Source: Uranotaenia lowii
Taxonomy: Eukaryota; Arthropoda; Insecta; Diptera; Culicidae
NCBI RefSeq assembly: GCF_029784155.1
Contig: NC_073692.1
Location: forward strand, 322,583,906-322,647,905
Direction of reading: 5' to 3'
DNA length: 64,000 nt
Positions 23,191 to 34,158 of this stretch are shown in pieces (the first letter of the stretch is position 1; each line of letters opens with the position of its first letter). Both the position numbers and the translations under genes were made by a program. Under the pieces are notes generated by a model that ran no database searches, had not been told where the DNA came from, and saw nothing but the letters and a program-made list of their open reading frames with translations.

Positions 23191-25928
23191 ATGCACGCGG
23201 CCCTCATTAGATGGGAACCGATAAACGAAAGAATAATCGTAGCCAGATTTAGAACACGGGTTAGAAACCTTACAATGGTCCAGTGTTATGCGCCAACTGA
23301 CGTTGCCGATTTGCAGGAGAAAGAGCAGTTTTACAGTCAACTGAGCAGCGTGGTAGAGAGAATTCCGAAGGGTGACATTCAAATCCATTTGGGCGACTTC
23401 AACGCAAAGATTGGCTCCGACAATCAAGACCTTGAGCGCATCATGGGGTGCCATGGCCTAGGACAGATGAGCGAAAACGGAGAGCTGTTTGTAGAACTTT
23501 GTAGCAAACAACATGGTGATCGGTGGATCGCTCTTCCCCCATCGACCAGCACATAAGGTCACTTGGGTATCCCGAGATGGCCGAACAGAAAATCAAATTG
23601 ACCACATCTGCATCAGCCGAAAATGGAGAAGGAGCCTTCTTGATGTCCACAACAAGCGAAGCGCAGAAATTGCATCTGACCATCACCTCATCCTTGGCGA
23701 GATACGACTGAGAGTTGCGCGTGTCCAGCGGCGCGAGGAGAAAGTCGGGTGTCGATACGACGTCCGCCGGCTGGAGAATCCAGAGGTGAAAAGGGCATAC
23801 GTTGAACAGCTAGAATCCCGAGCCTCGGAGCTGCCGACAGACGGAACAGTCGAAGAACAGTGGTGTGGAATCAAGAATGCCTTTATCACGACGAGCCATG
23901 GTACTCTCGGTAAAGTTTGTGGAATAAGAAGTGAATGGATGTCGGATGAAACTTGGAGGATGGTCGATGATCGGAGAAAGGCGAAAGTCGGAATTGAGCA
24001 GGCATGTACCGGGTCAGCCAAAGCAGCCGCCGGCTTACGATATGTGGAGCTGGAAAAGGCAGTTAAACGAGCTTGTAGACGAGACAAGAGAGCCTGGACA
24101 AACTCCCTAGCCGAAGAGGGAGAAAGAGCCGCCGCCAATGGAGATATCCGATTACTTTATGACATTTCTCGCCGCCTCAGTGGTGCAAAGACTAATGCAA
24201 GAATGCCGCTAAAAGACCGAGCAGGTCAGTTATTGACCGATCGAACAGATCAGCTCAAACGATGGACTGAGCACTTCAGACAACTCTTCCGAGTCACGAA
24301 TAGCGATGGCCAACAAAACCCGCAGCTCGAAGCGCCAACAGTAAGTCGCATATATGGCGTCAACTCGGAAGCGCCTTCGCTGGCTGAAATAGAAGCGGCA
24401 ATCAAAAACATGAAATCCAACAAAGCACCTGGGATCGATTGCATCCCTGCTGAAATGCTGAAAGCCGACCCTGCCCTATCAGCACAAATGTTGCACCGTC
24501 TTTTCGCTGACATCTGGGATACTGCAACATTCCCGACCAACTGGATGCAGGGTATCCTCGTAAAGGTCCCGAAGAAAGGAGACCTGACAGAGTGCGGTAA
24601 CTGGCGAGGCATAACGTTGATCTGTACAACCCTCAAAGTACTCTGCAAAGTGATTCTGAACAGGATCCAGGAGAAAATCGACGCTACACTCCGACGGCAA
24701 CAAGCTGGATTCCGATCCGGACGATCATGTGTGGACCACATCACAACGCTACGAATCATACTGGAACAAATCAACGAGTTTCAGGACTCTCTTCTGCTGG
24801 TGTTCGTTGATTTCGAAAAAGCATTCGACCGACTTAATCATGAAAACATCTGGGCGGCTCTAAGGCGACGAGGGGTCCCAGAGAAACTAGTCCATCTCAT
24901 CGAAGCACAATACAAGGCATTTTCGTGCAAGGTCTTGCACGATGGTGTCTTGTCCGAACCAATCCCGGTAACTGCTGGAGTGAGACAAGGATGTATTCTA
25001 TCACCGCTACTTTTTCTAATCGTAATGGATGAGATTCTGACTGGATCGATCGACTGTGCACCGAACCGAGGATTGCCGTGGAATCTTTAACAATGGAGCA
25101 ACTGAATGACCTTGACCTGGCTGACGATATTGTTTTACTCGCCCAAACACAACCGGACATGCAGAGCAAACTCGACGACCTCATCGAAAGTTCCAAGGCA
25201 GCAGGTCTTAAAGTCAATTTCGGAAAGACCAAGTCGATGGAGATCAACACAGGAAATCTCTCCAGTTTCATGGTAGCTGGGCAACAAGTTGAGAAAGTGG
25301 AGTGCTTCCAGTATCTTGGTAGCCAGATAACGCCTGATGGTGGTACCAGGAAAGACATCGAAACCCGGATCAGAAAGGCCCGATTTGCGTTTGCGAGTCT
25401 CCGAAACATCTGGCGGTCACGCCAAATCTCTCTACGAACTATCTTCAACTAATCTTCAACTCAAACGTCAAATCCGTATTGCTGTACGGGTGTGAAACTT
25501 GGTGCACATATGCGGTGACGACGCGAAAACTGCAAGTTTTTGTGAATCGCTGCCTGCGGAACATCATCCGCGCTTGGTGGCCTGGCAACTGGATCTCGAA
25601 TGAGGAACTACATCGCCGGTGTCATCAAAGGGCGCTAGAAATCGAGATTCGGGAACGTAAGTGGAGATGGATTGGGCACACGCTGCGAAAAGATGAAAAC
25701 GAGATTTGCAGAGAGGCGCTATACTGGAATCCAGAAGGTCATCGAAGAAGAGGCAGGCCCAGAAACTCGTGGCGGCGAAGCCTAGCCGCTGAAATCCGAA
25801 CTGTCGACGAGAATCTTGACTGGGACCAGGTGAAGACGCTGGCTCCGGATCGTCAACAGTGGAGGTCTTTTACCACGGCCCTATGCACCGGAGGATCGGC
25901 GCGGGATCATTAAGTAAGTAAGTAAGTA
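23191..25928 (+). pseudogene. 5'-truncated LINE copy (endonuclease-reverse transcriptase), broken
   Basis: It is homologous from about 23194 to the full-length copy at 49523-52936, starting inside the endonuclease domain. The main open piece (23513-25090) covers the end of the endonuclease (IDHICISRKW, ASDHHLILGE) and RT motifs AGFRSGRSCVDHITTLR, LLLVFVDFEKAFDRLN and GVRQGCILSP. At least three lesions are visible against the intact copy: a one-base loss near 23508 (CAAACAACATGG against CAACAACAACATGG); a one-base loss near 25085 that gives a stop just before the LADD catalytic segment; and a rearrangement at about 25437-25452. The copy ends in (AAGT)n at 25912-25928, directly against the hAT-type terminus at 25929. 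Confidence 0.9.
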
Positions 25929-27222
25929 CAGGGCTGATAGCGGTTTGACTATGAAAAAGTAGTGACTTTAGTTACCAAAATTTGAAAAAAAAAGTGACCA
26001 AATAGTGACTATGTATAACGAAAAACGAAACTTTGAAGTACAAAAAATGTGACAAAATTTCGAAATTCAAATTAGATAAAAATAATAACAATACCAAAAA
26101 TAAAAAAAATTTAAAAGGAAAGGGTTTTCTTACACCGTTTGTCACTCATGTTCAACACACAAACCAAAAAAAAGACTGATAAACCAAATTTTGGAAACAT
26201 ATTACAATGAATGTAAGAAATAAATTAGTTTTAAAAGAATTTCTTAGCAAATTTAAAGTTAAAAAAAATCTGAATTATAAAATAAATGACCATTCTTGGA
26301 CAAAACTTACCATGAATAGATATTAGGAAAATGATAATAATTGTTAATTTTTATTCATCTAAATTTGGAATTCTTTTCTTCATTTTCAACTGGAAGTTAA
26401 GTGAGAAATTCTGCTGTAATGTTTTAATTTGAACCAAAAATATTTAATCACGATATAAAATGTGAATTACCGATTACTGAATAAAAAATTTATTTTGAAC
26501 AGAATTTATTCAATGTTCGATGGTTTAATTTAGTTTGATAAAAAGAAGAATATAATTATAATTATTTTAAAAGAGCCAGTTATATAAGCCAGACATAAAA
26601 CCTTTAATAAAGTAAAATCTTCCACTTATCAATAATTTCAATTTTGAAGCTTAAATAATAACTTCATGTTCAACTACACTGACAAAGAAATGTTAGAAAA
26701 TGAGTAATTACGTGAATGATAAAAACTGATGAAAAATTGAAAATAATGAGTCCAAAACTTTTGTTATTAATATGGAAAGCACAATTCAAATACAAAGTTA
26801 GTTTACACTGCGTATTAAAATTTATTTTTAAAGTTGCTACTTGAAACAATTTCTTAAACTTTTTAGATTAATTTAAAAATCATGATCGATCCAAAAAACA
26901 TGATTTCATATAAAAATATTAATAAAAAGTTTATTAATTTTTAATCGCAGTTTTTAAGCTTTAAATTACAAGCTCTGAGTTTTTTGTCTCTTTTGATTAA
27001 AATATTGGGCCCTAGAAAAAGAACAGAAGGTTGAAATTATGTTTTATTATTAAAAACTTGGAGTTAAAGGCTTATGGTTGAAGAACACGAAAACTCAGAA
27101 TTTAAAAACAAGGAAACAATTCAAAAAAATTGATTGATTAACTGGTTAATCGCCGCGATGAATTGTTTGATGTTATCATCGACTTTTTTCGGCGAAAATA
27201 AAAACGAAATTACTTGCCAGTT

Positions 27223-27273
27223 GGTCCAAACGTTTCGAGCAACTTTTGGCGTTTCGCTCCTCCTCAGTGGACC
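27223..27273 (-). ncRNA. Hammerhead-ribozyme-like core, copy 1
   Basis: On the minus strand: GGTCCA (stem I), CTGAGGA (core), GAGC and GCTC (stem II) around a 15-nt loop, GAAA with C (core plus stem III), GTT (cleavage triplet) and TGGACC (stem I). Stem III would be only two base pairs with no loop, the minimal form reported in Penelope-like elements. The loop differs by one base from copy 2. It lies in the same orientation as the GIY-YIG frame. Confidence 0.7.
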
Positions 27274-27332
27274 TTAAAATTAATTTTATTAATAGTATAA
27301 TTTTCCATTTAACAAGAACTTATTATCTTACT

Positions 27333-27840
27333 TTATCTAGCGATCGTCGTACTGTTATTCGCTGTCTGTTGTTTGTTTTTGATGTTATGTTTACATTGAT
27401 CTGTCAGTGTCTTGATCTTTGGTAAAATGGAGTTGTATGCTGATTTGAAGTTAATTGAATCTTTCTGTTTGTTAACAACGTCGTTGTCGCCCCTAATTTT
27501 GATGTGAAACATTTCTGCACAGATTCTGGTGTTGTACTTTGAGACTTTTTCTATAATTTTGGTATTTTTAAAATCAAAAACTTGACCGTACTCGATACTA
27601 TGTTGTGCAAGTCCGGTTCCTCCTATTTTTTTGTTTTTAACATCGTTTTTATGTTGTTCCAATCTTTTATGTAAGAATTGACTTGTTTCTCCAATGTAGG
27701 ATTTTTCACATCCTCCACATTTTATGTTATAAACCACATTTGCTGTTTTATCTTTTGGTATTTTGTCTTTAGTTTTTGTGAAAATAGTGTTCTTAACTTT
27801 GTTTAAAGATTGGAAGGCTTCATTAATATCGTATTGTTTA
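27333..27840 (-). CDS. GIY-YIG endonuclease domain of a Penelope-like element (C-terminal part)
   Basis: The frame is open from the repeat boundary near 27840 to a stop at 27333. It reads KTKDKIPKDKTANVVYNIKC, then CGGCEKSYIGETSQFLHKRL, EQHKND and GLAQHSIEYGQVFDF. VYNIKC and SYIGET form the GIY-YIG pair, preceded by the CxxC feature typical of the Penelope endonuclease. His and Glu positions downstream (AQHS, ICAEMFHI) fit the family. The domain nicks target DNA for insertion. The upstream reverse transcriptase is missing, so this piece cannot mobilise itself. It has no initiator ATG of its own, since its true N-terminus was lost. Confidence 0.85.
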
Positions 27841-27852
27841 AATTAATTTTAA

Positions 27853-27903
27853 GGTCCACTGAGGAGGAGCGAAACGCCAAAAGTAGCTCGAAACGTTTGG
27901 ACC
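27853..27903 (+). ncRNA. Hammerhead-ribozyme-like core, copy 2 (inverted)
   Basis: The elements in order are GGTCCA 27853-27858, CTGAGGA 27859-27865, GAGC 27867-27870, GCTC 27886-27889, GAAAC 27890-27894, GTT 27895-27897 and TGGACC 27898-27903. Stems I and II pair perfectly. Predicted cleavage is after GTT at 27897. Stem III of two pairs is expected to be weak alone and to work as a dimer, as described for Penelope and retrozyme hammerheads. Confidence 0.72.
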
Positions 27904-28308
27904 AACTGGCAAGTAATTTCGTTTTTATTTTCGCCGAAAAAAGTCGATGATAACATCAAACAATTCAAAAAAATATGTCTTAAAAATTTAACAAGTTTGA
28001 TTAAAAAATCTGGCAAGTTGATTAGAAAATTGAAAAAAAAAACTGTACAATAAAATTCGGTAAATTTATTTGAAAATTGAAAAAACAATATGGAAACAAA
28101 ACAGATTAGTTTTTAAAAACATTTCAGGAAGAGTTTTTTCAATAAACATGTTCCACCATAACCATTTTGGTGCTTATATTTTTAAACTATTGATTTGATG
28201 AATAGTGTCCTAAACTACAAATTTTGTCAAATTCGGCTGAACACATTTAAATTTGTTGATAAAGAGATTATTACTAGTAAAATCAAACATTGATAAATAA
28301 CTGATTAT

Positions 28309-29186
28309 CAGTGTTCGGCACAAAAACGCTAATCCGCTAATCGCTAATTAGTCCGCTAACTTTCGGTTAGCGAATTTATTTTCGCGCTAAATTTTTCTTC
28401 ATCTAGCGGATAAGAAAGTTTCACTAATTTTTAGTTCCGCTAACTGAAGAACGCTACCTCTTTGAAGTGTTAATTGGGCCATAGATCATAAATTCGGCTT
28501 CATTTAAATTTAAAATTTTGAATCCGATCAGGTATTTAAATTTTCGTTCAAGATTGATTTCAGAAGCTATTCGATCTCGATTTTGACTGGAATCATAGCA
28601 ATTAGCGTCTTTTTGAATTGTCTTCACTTGATTATGTTTGAAAGTTGAGAAGAGATGAAAAAGTTGGGAAAAATTGAAATTTCCAGAACAAAATAAGTCA
28701 ATAAATCAATAAATCTTTTGAGTATTATTGTCAAAAAAGATGAAAAACTATTTCGGACAGAACAAAACGTCTACCTAAAGAGAATCTTTGCATTAACTGA
28801 TGTAAAAAATGATAAATGGGTGAAGATTTTGAAAAATTTTATTCAAAAGTTTTTCCTTTCACTTTCCACCAAATACGCTTACTAAAACTAAAAGTGGACT
28901 GACGCAACTGATATGGATAGAAATATTACAAAATAACTTCGAAAACTTCCCTATTGATATCCTTGAACAACTATTCTAGTCAATATTATAGTTAAAGATG
29001 GCTGCAAAATTTGTGTTTTGCTTATCTTTTTCAAAACTTTTTACTATCGATTAGCGATTAGCGCTTTATTATAGATCGATAACTTTTACGCAACATTTAG
29101 TGGTTTAAATTAGCGATCGCAAACTTTGACCGAGTTAGCGATCTAATTAGCGCCGCTAACTTTTTAGTTAGCGATGCCGAACACTG
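28309..29186. mobile_element. hAT-type MITE, 878 bp, perfect 8-bp duplication
   Basis: The ends are CAGTGTTCGGCA and TGCCGAACACTG, flanked by CTGATTAT on both sides (28301-28308, 29187-29194) with no mismatch. Terminal zones are dense in TTAGCG/CGCTAA motifs. No transposase ORF. It is nested in the larger hAT-type element. Confidence 0.92.
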
Positions 29187-30106
29187 CTGATTATAGAAAA
29201 ATATTATTACAAGTATTTTTGACATCACAGCAGAAAGTGTAAAAAAAACTTGATTCTCATCAATTCATATAAAACTTTTATTTTTAAATAATATGTTTTT
29301 GATTTGAGTTTTTGTAGAAAAAAGTGCAGAAACTTCTCTCAAGATTTTTACTTATTTTCAAAAGTCATTTCAATAACAAAAGTTGATAGAAATATTGCAT
29401 ACATATTTAGATTCGGGGAACCCAAATTAGTTGAAATTACCGTTTAAATTCATTGCACCTAAGAATAATGTAAATTTTGTGGCCTTGTATAAATTTTTAA
29501 AACCCTTTTTTTAAGTATTGAGAAGAACAAAAAACACGAAATAAAATTGAGTCTGAAATTGCTTTTCTAAGAATATTTCATATCAACATAACATTTGTTA
29601 TGACAAAAAAGATTTTTTAGTAAAAAATGGTTCGTTTCAATCTCAATCTTAGTTACACTTCTTAATAAAAACCCATTCTAAAGACTAGATAGGGTTTTTG
29701 TATATCAGATTTTGAGTTCCAAAACAAAAGGTTGATTAAACTAAAAATTAAAATCTACAATTAAAGTTAGTTTCAATTCATGAACGTCAAATAATGTCGT
29801 AGATCGAAATGTCTCGAGCCAAGGGTGATTCATGCTGAAATTCCGCCGGAGGCGAAAAAATTTTCTGACTGACTGATCAAGTAATTTACCGTTACTACCG
29901 TCAATATTAACACGCGCAATTCCAATTACTCTTTCATTGGTTTATTTTCAGCGAAAAAAGTGACTTTTGGTGATAAAAGTGACCATTTTTCGGGAAAATA
30001 GTGACTTTAGTGAACAAATGATGAAAAAAGTGACTTTTTAGGTGACTGACCCAAAAAAAGTGACCAAGTCACTAAAAAGTGACTCGCTACCAGCCCTGTA
30101 TGTATA

Positions 30107-32000
30107 CAAGCTTTCGTGCAATTTATTACAATTTATTAGTTTTTTGCATTATTTTTCATTATCCTTTCCCTCGCTATGTCCCAACTCCGAGCGACAAAAG
30201 AAGGATTTGAAATTTGTTCCGGCGTTACTGAATTAAAGTACGAAACTTTAACATCATTTATGAATCAAATAACTGATTTAAAATCAAATTATAATTGTAA
30301 AAAATCAAATACTTACAGACTTCCTTGAACTATGTCCAAAATGGTTGTAATCTTGAATAAATAACAAAAATTGTAGACATTATATTTTCCAAAGCATTGT
30401 ATTTCTAAAACTTAAATTTCCAGGAAATATGCAATATCTGTTTTTATTTTCATGTAGGTTAATCAGTGTATTAGTTATCAAAGATTTTAATCAAAATTGA
30501 TTAATTTGTAAATTTCCACAAGTCAAATCACCAACTAGAGGCGATAGACAAAATCTGACGTATGATAAAAAAACATGACGCCAAAATCTACCAAAATCAA
30601 TTATTAAAATATAAACACAAAAATGCTGTTCCTTGTGTAAACGTAGTACAAAATTTAAATTGATTTTCAATTAGAGATTATTGATATGCATTTCTTATCT
30701 GATTTTTAGTTTTTAACACGTTGATGAAGAATATTAAAAAACTCATCTTGAATTCAATTTGGAAAACAACTTAAAAACTTTAAATATAACAATTAAACAA
30801 TATTCTACAATATTTGCAATAATTTGCATTTCGTATTTGAATTTGAATTCGTCCTAAATTAAATAGCATTCCATTTTTAAATCATACAATAAGAAATCTA
30901 CTTTCAGTTATAATCTTGTTTTCCTTCGAGTTTTGAATTAAAAATCTGACGACGCAAACCTATTTTATTTTTACCGTAATTTTAATATTAAGGTTGGCTA
31001 CCATTTATTGTTAAGAAGATAACTATATTTAAAAAATTTGTTTACTGTTGAGTAACAGCGACTATAAAAGTTGCATTCCTACTAACTTTGTGTAAATGGT
31101 AAGACATGGATCGACACAAAAGCTGGCAGACTTGCAAAAGTCTGAAATTATTTTTAAAAAAAAATCGTCAGGTACAGATATCAAGCCAAAGAAGAATTTT
31201 TTATATCCAGCAACATAATTTCTCCTAACGGATCGCAACTAAGATTTATTGAAGAATAATGTAGGTAATCTTGAGCGGAACTAAATGGCTCAATTCGATG
31301 CTACTCGGAACAGTTGATGAAGCGGTATGGATAGGGGATATATCTAAACGAATTATTTTTTTTAGTTTCGCGAATAGATCTGGGTTTCTGCTTTCTAGTA
31401 TTGCTTACTATATTATTTTGAAGTAAATCTTAATAACTCTAGAGCTGTTTTACTGAACAAAGAGTTCTTATTTTGAGCGGAACCATTTTGTACTGTCAAC
31501 ATGTTTAATACCTCTCATGTCTATTATTTGTGTAACTGTGAAAACTTCGATTAAATTTCATCCTTAAAGATTTTTAAGTTCAAAAATAAATGTTTTTAAC
31601 TAAATTCAGCAACTTGGCTAAGTTCCTTGGAAGGCTTTCCAAAGTTGATCGCAAAATAGCCGTTCAAATTTATTTCATGCTTCGAAAAAGATATCCAATT
31701 TTCACTTTGATTCGCGTATCTTGTTTTTTTGAAAGAATCGATTTTCTAAACTCAAATTTTGGTTTTTTCTGAAAAATTTAATTTTTGAGTTTATTTGAAT
31801 GATGGTTTAAATGGGCGCGTTTAGGGTCAAATTGCCCCGAAAAAACTTTTAAAGATAACGACAAAGTCAGTAATGCAAAAGTATGTCTTAAAATTACAGA
31901 TTTTGCAAAACAAAACTGTACATTGCTCTAAGTGACGGTTATTTTGAGAAAAAAAAAACTGATTTTTTGTGTTTTTTCTTTGATTTCATTGAAAATTCAT
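30107..32000. other. No gene seen
   Basis: AT-rich intergenic DNA. The ORF at 31590-31772 is composition-driven. No inverted ends or duplications were recognised. Confidence 0.4.
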
Positions 32001-32099
32001 GATAAATTGGTTCATTTTATATTTTAGTTGGTAAAAATTAGTTTACATTCAAAATCTTATCATACTTTTGTTATTCAAAGTAAAAAGTCGTAATTTTAT

Positions 32100-32252
32100 A
32101 TTGGCTAGAAAAATTATAGAATTCAAAATTATAAAATTCTGTGAAATCTGTGAATATGTTAAAACTCTGTGATCTGTGACACAGATTCTGTGAAAAAAAA
32201 TTGCTCAAAATTCTGCGAAATTACAGATTTTTCTGTGATTTCGGCAACCTTG
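32100..32252. mobile_element. One end of a CAAGGTTGCCGA-type MITE
   Basis: The stretch has repeated TCTGTGA and CACAGATT motifs and ends TTTCGGCAACCTTG at 32252. This is the same terminus and motif style as the complete element at 63592-63995. The opposite end was not found upstream, so the copy is truncated or too diverged to see. Confidence 0.55.
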
Positions 32253-32916
32253 CACTAAACAACTCATTCATAGAATGTGTATAATTAATTCCATTTTTTT
32301 TATGAACCACTATAGTATTTATATTGAATAAATGAAAATGCTCAATTGATAATTCAATTATTTCCCATTCCAATTTCCATAAGTTTCAGCTCAAGTGTTA
32401 ACATCAAACAAAAATTGCTGAAACGGTGTGCTTTGCTACACCCTGCATAGTAGAATTGAAGAAATGTGTTTTTAAAATAATTTGAATATTCTTTTATTAG
32501 TATATCGTTTTCAATTGGAAATTCAACACAAAGAACAACCTCTTTAAATGAAAGCTGCTTCTTAAAGTTCGAAAAGTTATGGCAAGAGGATTAATTCTTA
32601 TTTTAAAATTATGACTCTTCCTTTATTGGCTTCAAAAGTTCTCGAATTATCCAAAAAAAAATGTAAAATGTAAAACATGTATGAAAGTCTTCCTCCCCCT
32701 TCCCGTCTTTCCATTGAAAGAAAGAATCAGATAAAGTTTCTTGTACCTCAAAAAATTAAAATTTCAGTGTGCTTGGTTTGATACGCAGTGGCACCAATTG
32801 AACAAATTTTTGGGTTCCATTCGAACTTAATTTTACATCTTTTCTGTCCCTAAAGCTGATACCATAATAAAAATATTGGGTTGTGGTATAGCTGTTGGCA
32901 AAGTCAGTTGCCGGCC

Positions 32917-33011
32917 AGTTGTACCGGATAAGTTTTTCAATAATTATCCACCAACTGCAACGTTAATATAAAGTCGCGAATGCCTTAAAGATAGTAAAAC
33001 GACTATAATCG
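32917..33011 (-). repeat. Dispersed repeat, copy 1 of 3
   Basis: It contains AGTTGTACCGGATAAGTTTT and CCAACTGCAACGTTAA, the reverse complement of 42682-42775. A third, more diverged copy is at 54303-54399. The termini of the family could not be fixed. Confidence 0.6.
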
Positions 33012-33419
33012 AAGAAAAATTAAATAATAAGAAACATACAAAGGTGCTGTATACATTCAGGGGTAGAACTGGTTTAATTTGCAGCAGGAAAGACAAATGT
33101 TCTTAAAGCTTCCAATAACATTTTTTCATTTAATGAATTACTCTTCGAGCCACAGGGAAAACGGTTAAATTTCCCAATCCCTCCCGAATCTTGTGACGGC
33201 TCATCACTTCTGAAATTGAGAAAGAAATTCCTACGAGCCCACAGAAGCTCGAATTATTCAGAACAGCGTTTTCCTGAATCATGTTAGACACATTTCTTGT
33301 ATATTTTTTGTCTCTGTCTGTCGACATGGTGTTTGTTTTTCTCCCTGTTTTAACACTGCAACAAAAAACTGCGAAGATTTAAACTTGCTATTTTTCCCTG
33401 CAGTTTCCGTTTGGTAGTA
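33012..33419. other. No gene seen
   Basis: AT-rich sequence. The ORF at 33130-33327 (-) shows no recognised domain. Confidence 0.35.
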
Positions 33420-33765
33420 TTTTTTTTAGCAGCTGGTACTCGCGGATGCCCAACAGGGGAACTGATCCGATAGCGAGATAGTCAATAAAACTTGACAAGC
33501 TGAAGGAAGGTCTTGGGCCTCGTTAACACCACAATTCAAAAGCAACGCAATCTTAGGGCGCGGTGTAACCCTTATCTGGACTCACGTGAGGTGGGACTTA
33601 AATGGTCTCACGTCCCTACTCAGCTACCTACTCAGCTACGATCTTCCCTGCAGTAAAAGGAAGCGCAGTAGCCATCTGGAGTGGTCGTGACGGGAATCTA
33701 GCTTGGTAAATAGTTTCTCAATCGGTTAGAAATCCTACGGGAGTGGATGCTGTGATGGGCACGAG
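33420..33765. other. Unidentified GC-richer block
   Basis: About 340 bp is clearly less AT-rich than its surroundings, with internal near-repeats such as CTCAGCTACCTACTCAGCTA. No ORF domain, tRNA box pair or terminal repeat could be assigned. It may be a retroelement UTR remnant. It is directly followed by the TTAA-preceded MITE end at 33766. Confidence 0.35.
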
Positions 33766-34060
33766 TTAAGGTGCCCGCACAATAGCACGTCGGACGTCGC
33801 ATCGCGTCAGCTGTCAACGCTGTCGTTGAGTACTTAAACGCTGACGCGACGCAGTGGATTTTTTTTTGCAGCGCAATACAGCGTTCACTGACAATGCTTT
33901 CCAGAATTACTGAGGCAAAACTCGAGGTGCCATACAACACAAAATGTTTAATTAAATTTATTTTGATTTTTGAAAAACGATAACGAAGATAATTCCAAGC
34001 TAAAATAGTCAAATGTTAATGATGATTTTTGTTTTGGGTCTATTTGTGTCAAGTTTTGAC
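33766..34060. mobile_element. Partial MITE related to 47729-48873
   Basis: It starts TTAAGGTGCCCGCACAATAG and continues with the CGCGTCAGCTGTCAACGCTG block also found near 48440. The other end was not located before the hAT element at 34159. Confidence 0.6.
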
Positions 34061-34158
34061 AATAAAAAACTATATATAATTGTGATTAAAAAAAAACGAT
34101 ATAAAATTGTGATATACCTAAATATGTGGTAATGTAAAAATATTTCTGTTGCCTTATA

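Larger units (their letters stand above)
27161..27965 (-). mobile_element. Penelope-like element fragment with inverted terminal repeats
   Basis: A coding segment for the Penelope GIY-YIG endonuclease (27333-27840, -) is bracketed by inverted copies of a ~125-bp repeat at 27161-27291 and 27838-27965. The repeats share CTTGCCAGTTGGTCC, TCGCTCCTCCTCAGTGG and their complements. Penelope-like elements often carry such pLTRs in direct or inverted orientation, with 5' truncation. The reverse transcriptase is absent here. Each repeat carries a hammerhead-ribozyme core. Confidence 0.8.
25929..30098. mobile_element. Long hAT-type nonautonomous element (4.17 kb) with nested insertions
   Basis: The ends CAGGGCTGATAGCGGT and ACTCGCTACCAGCCCTG are inverted with one mismatch. 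Both subterminal zones are rich in AGTGACTTT and AGTGACCA motifs. No transposase ORF lies between them. It contains a Penelope-like fragment (27161-27965) and an 878-bp MITE (28309-29186). Its left flank is the tail of the LINE copy and its right flank starts TATGTATA. TATGTA also occurs at 23183-23188, just before the LINE. This suggests the LINE inserted between the left target duplication and the TIR. Confidence 0.65.
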
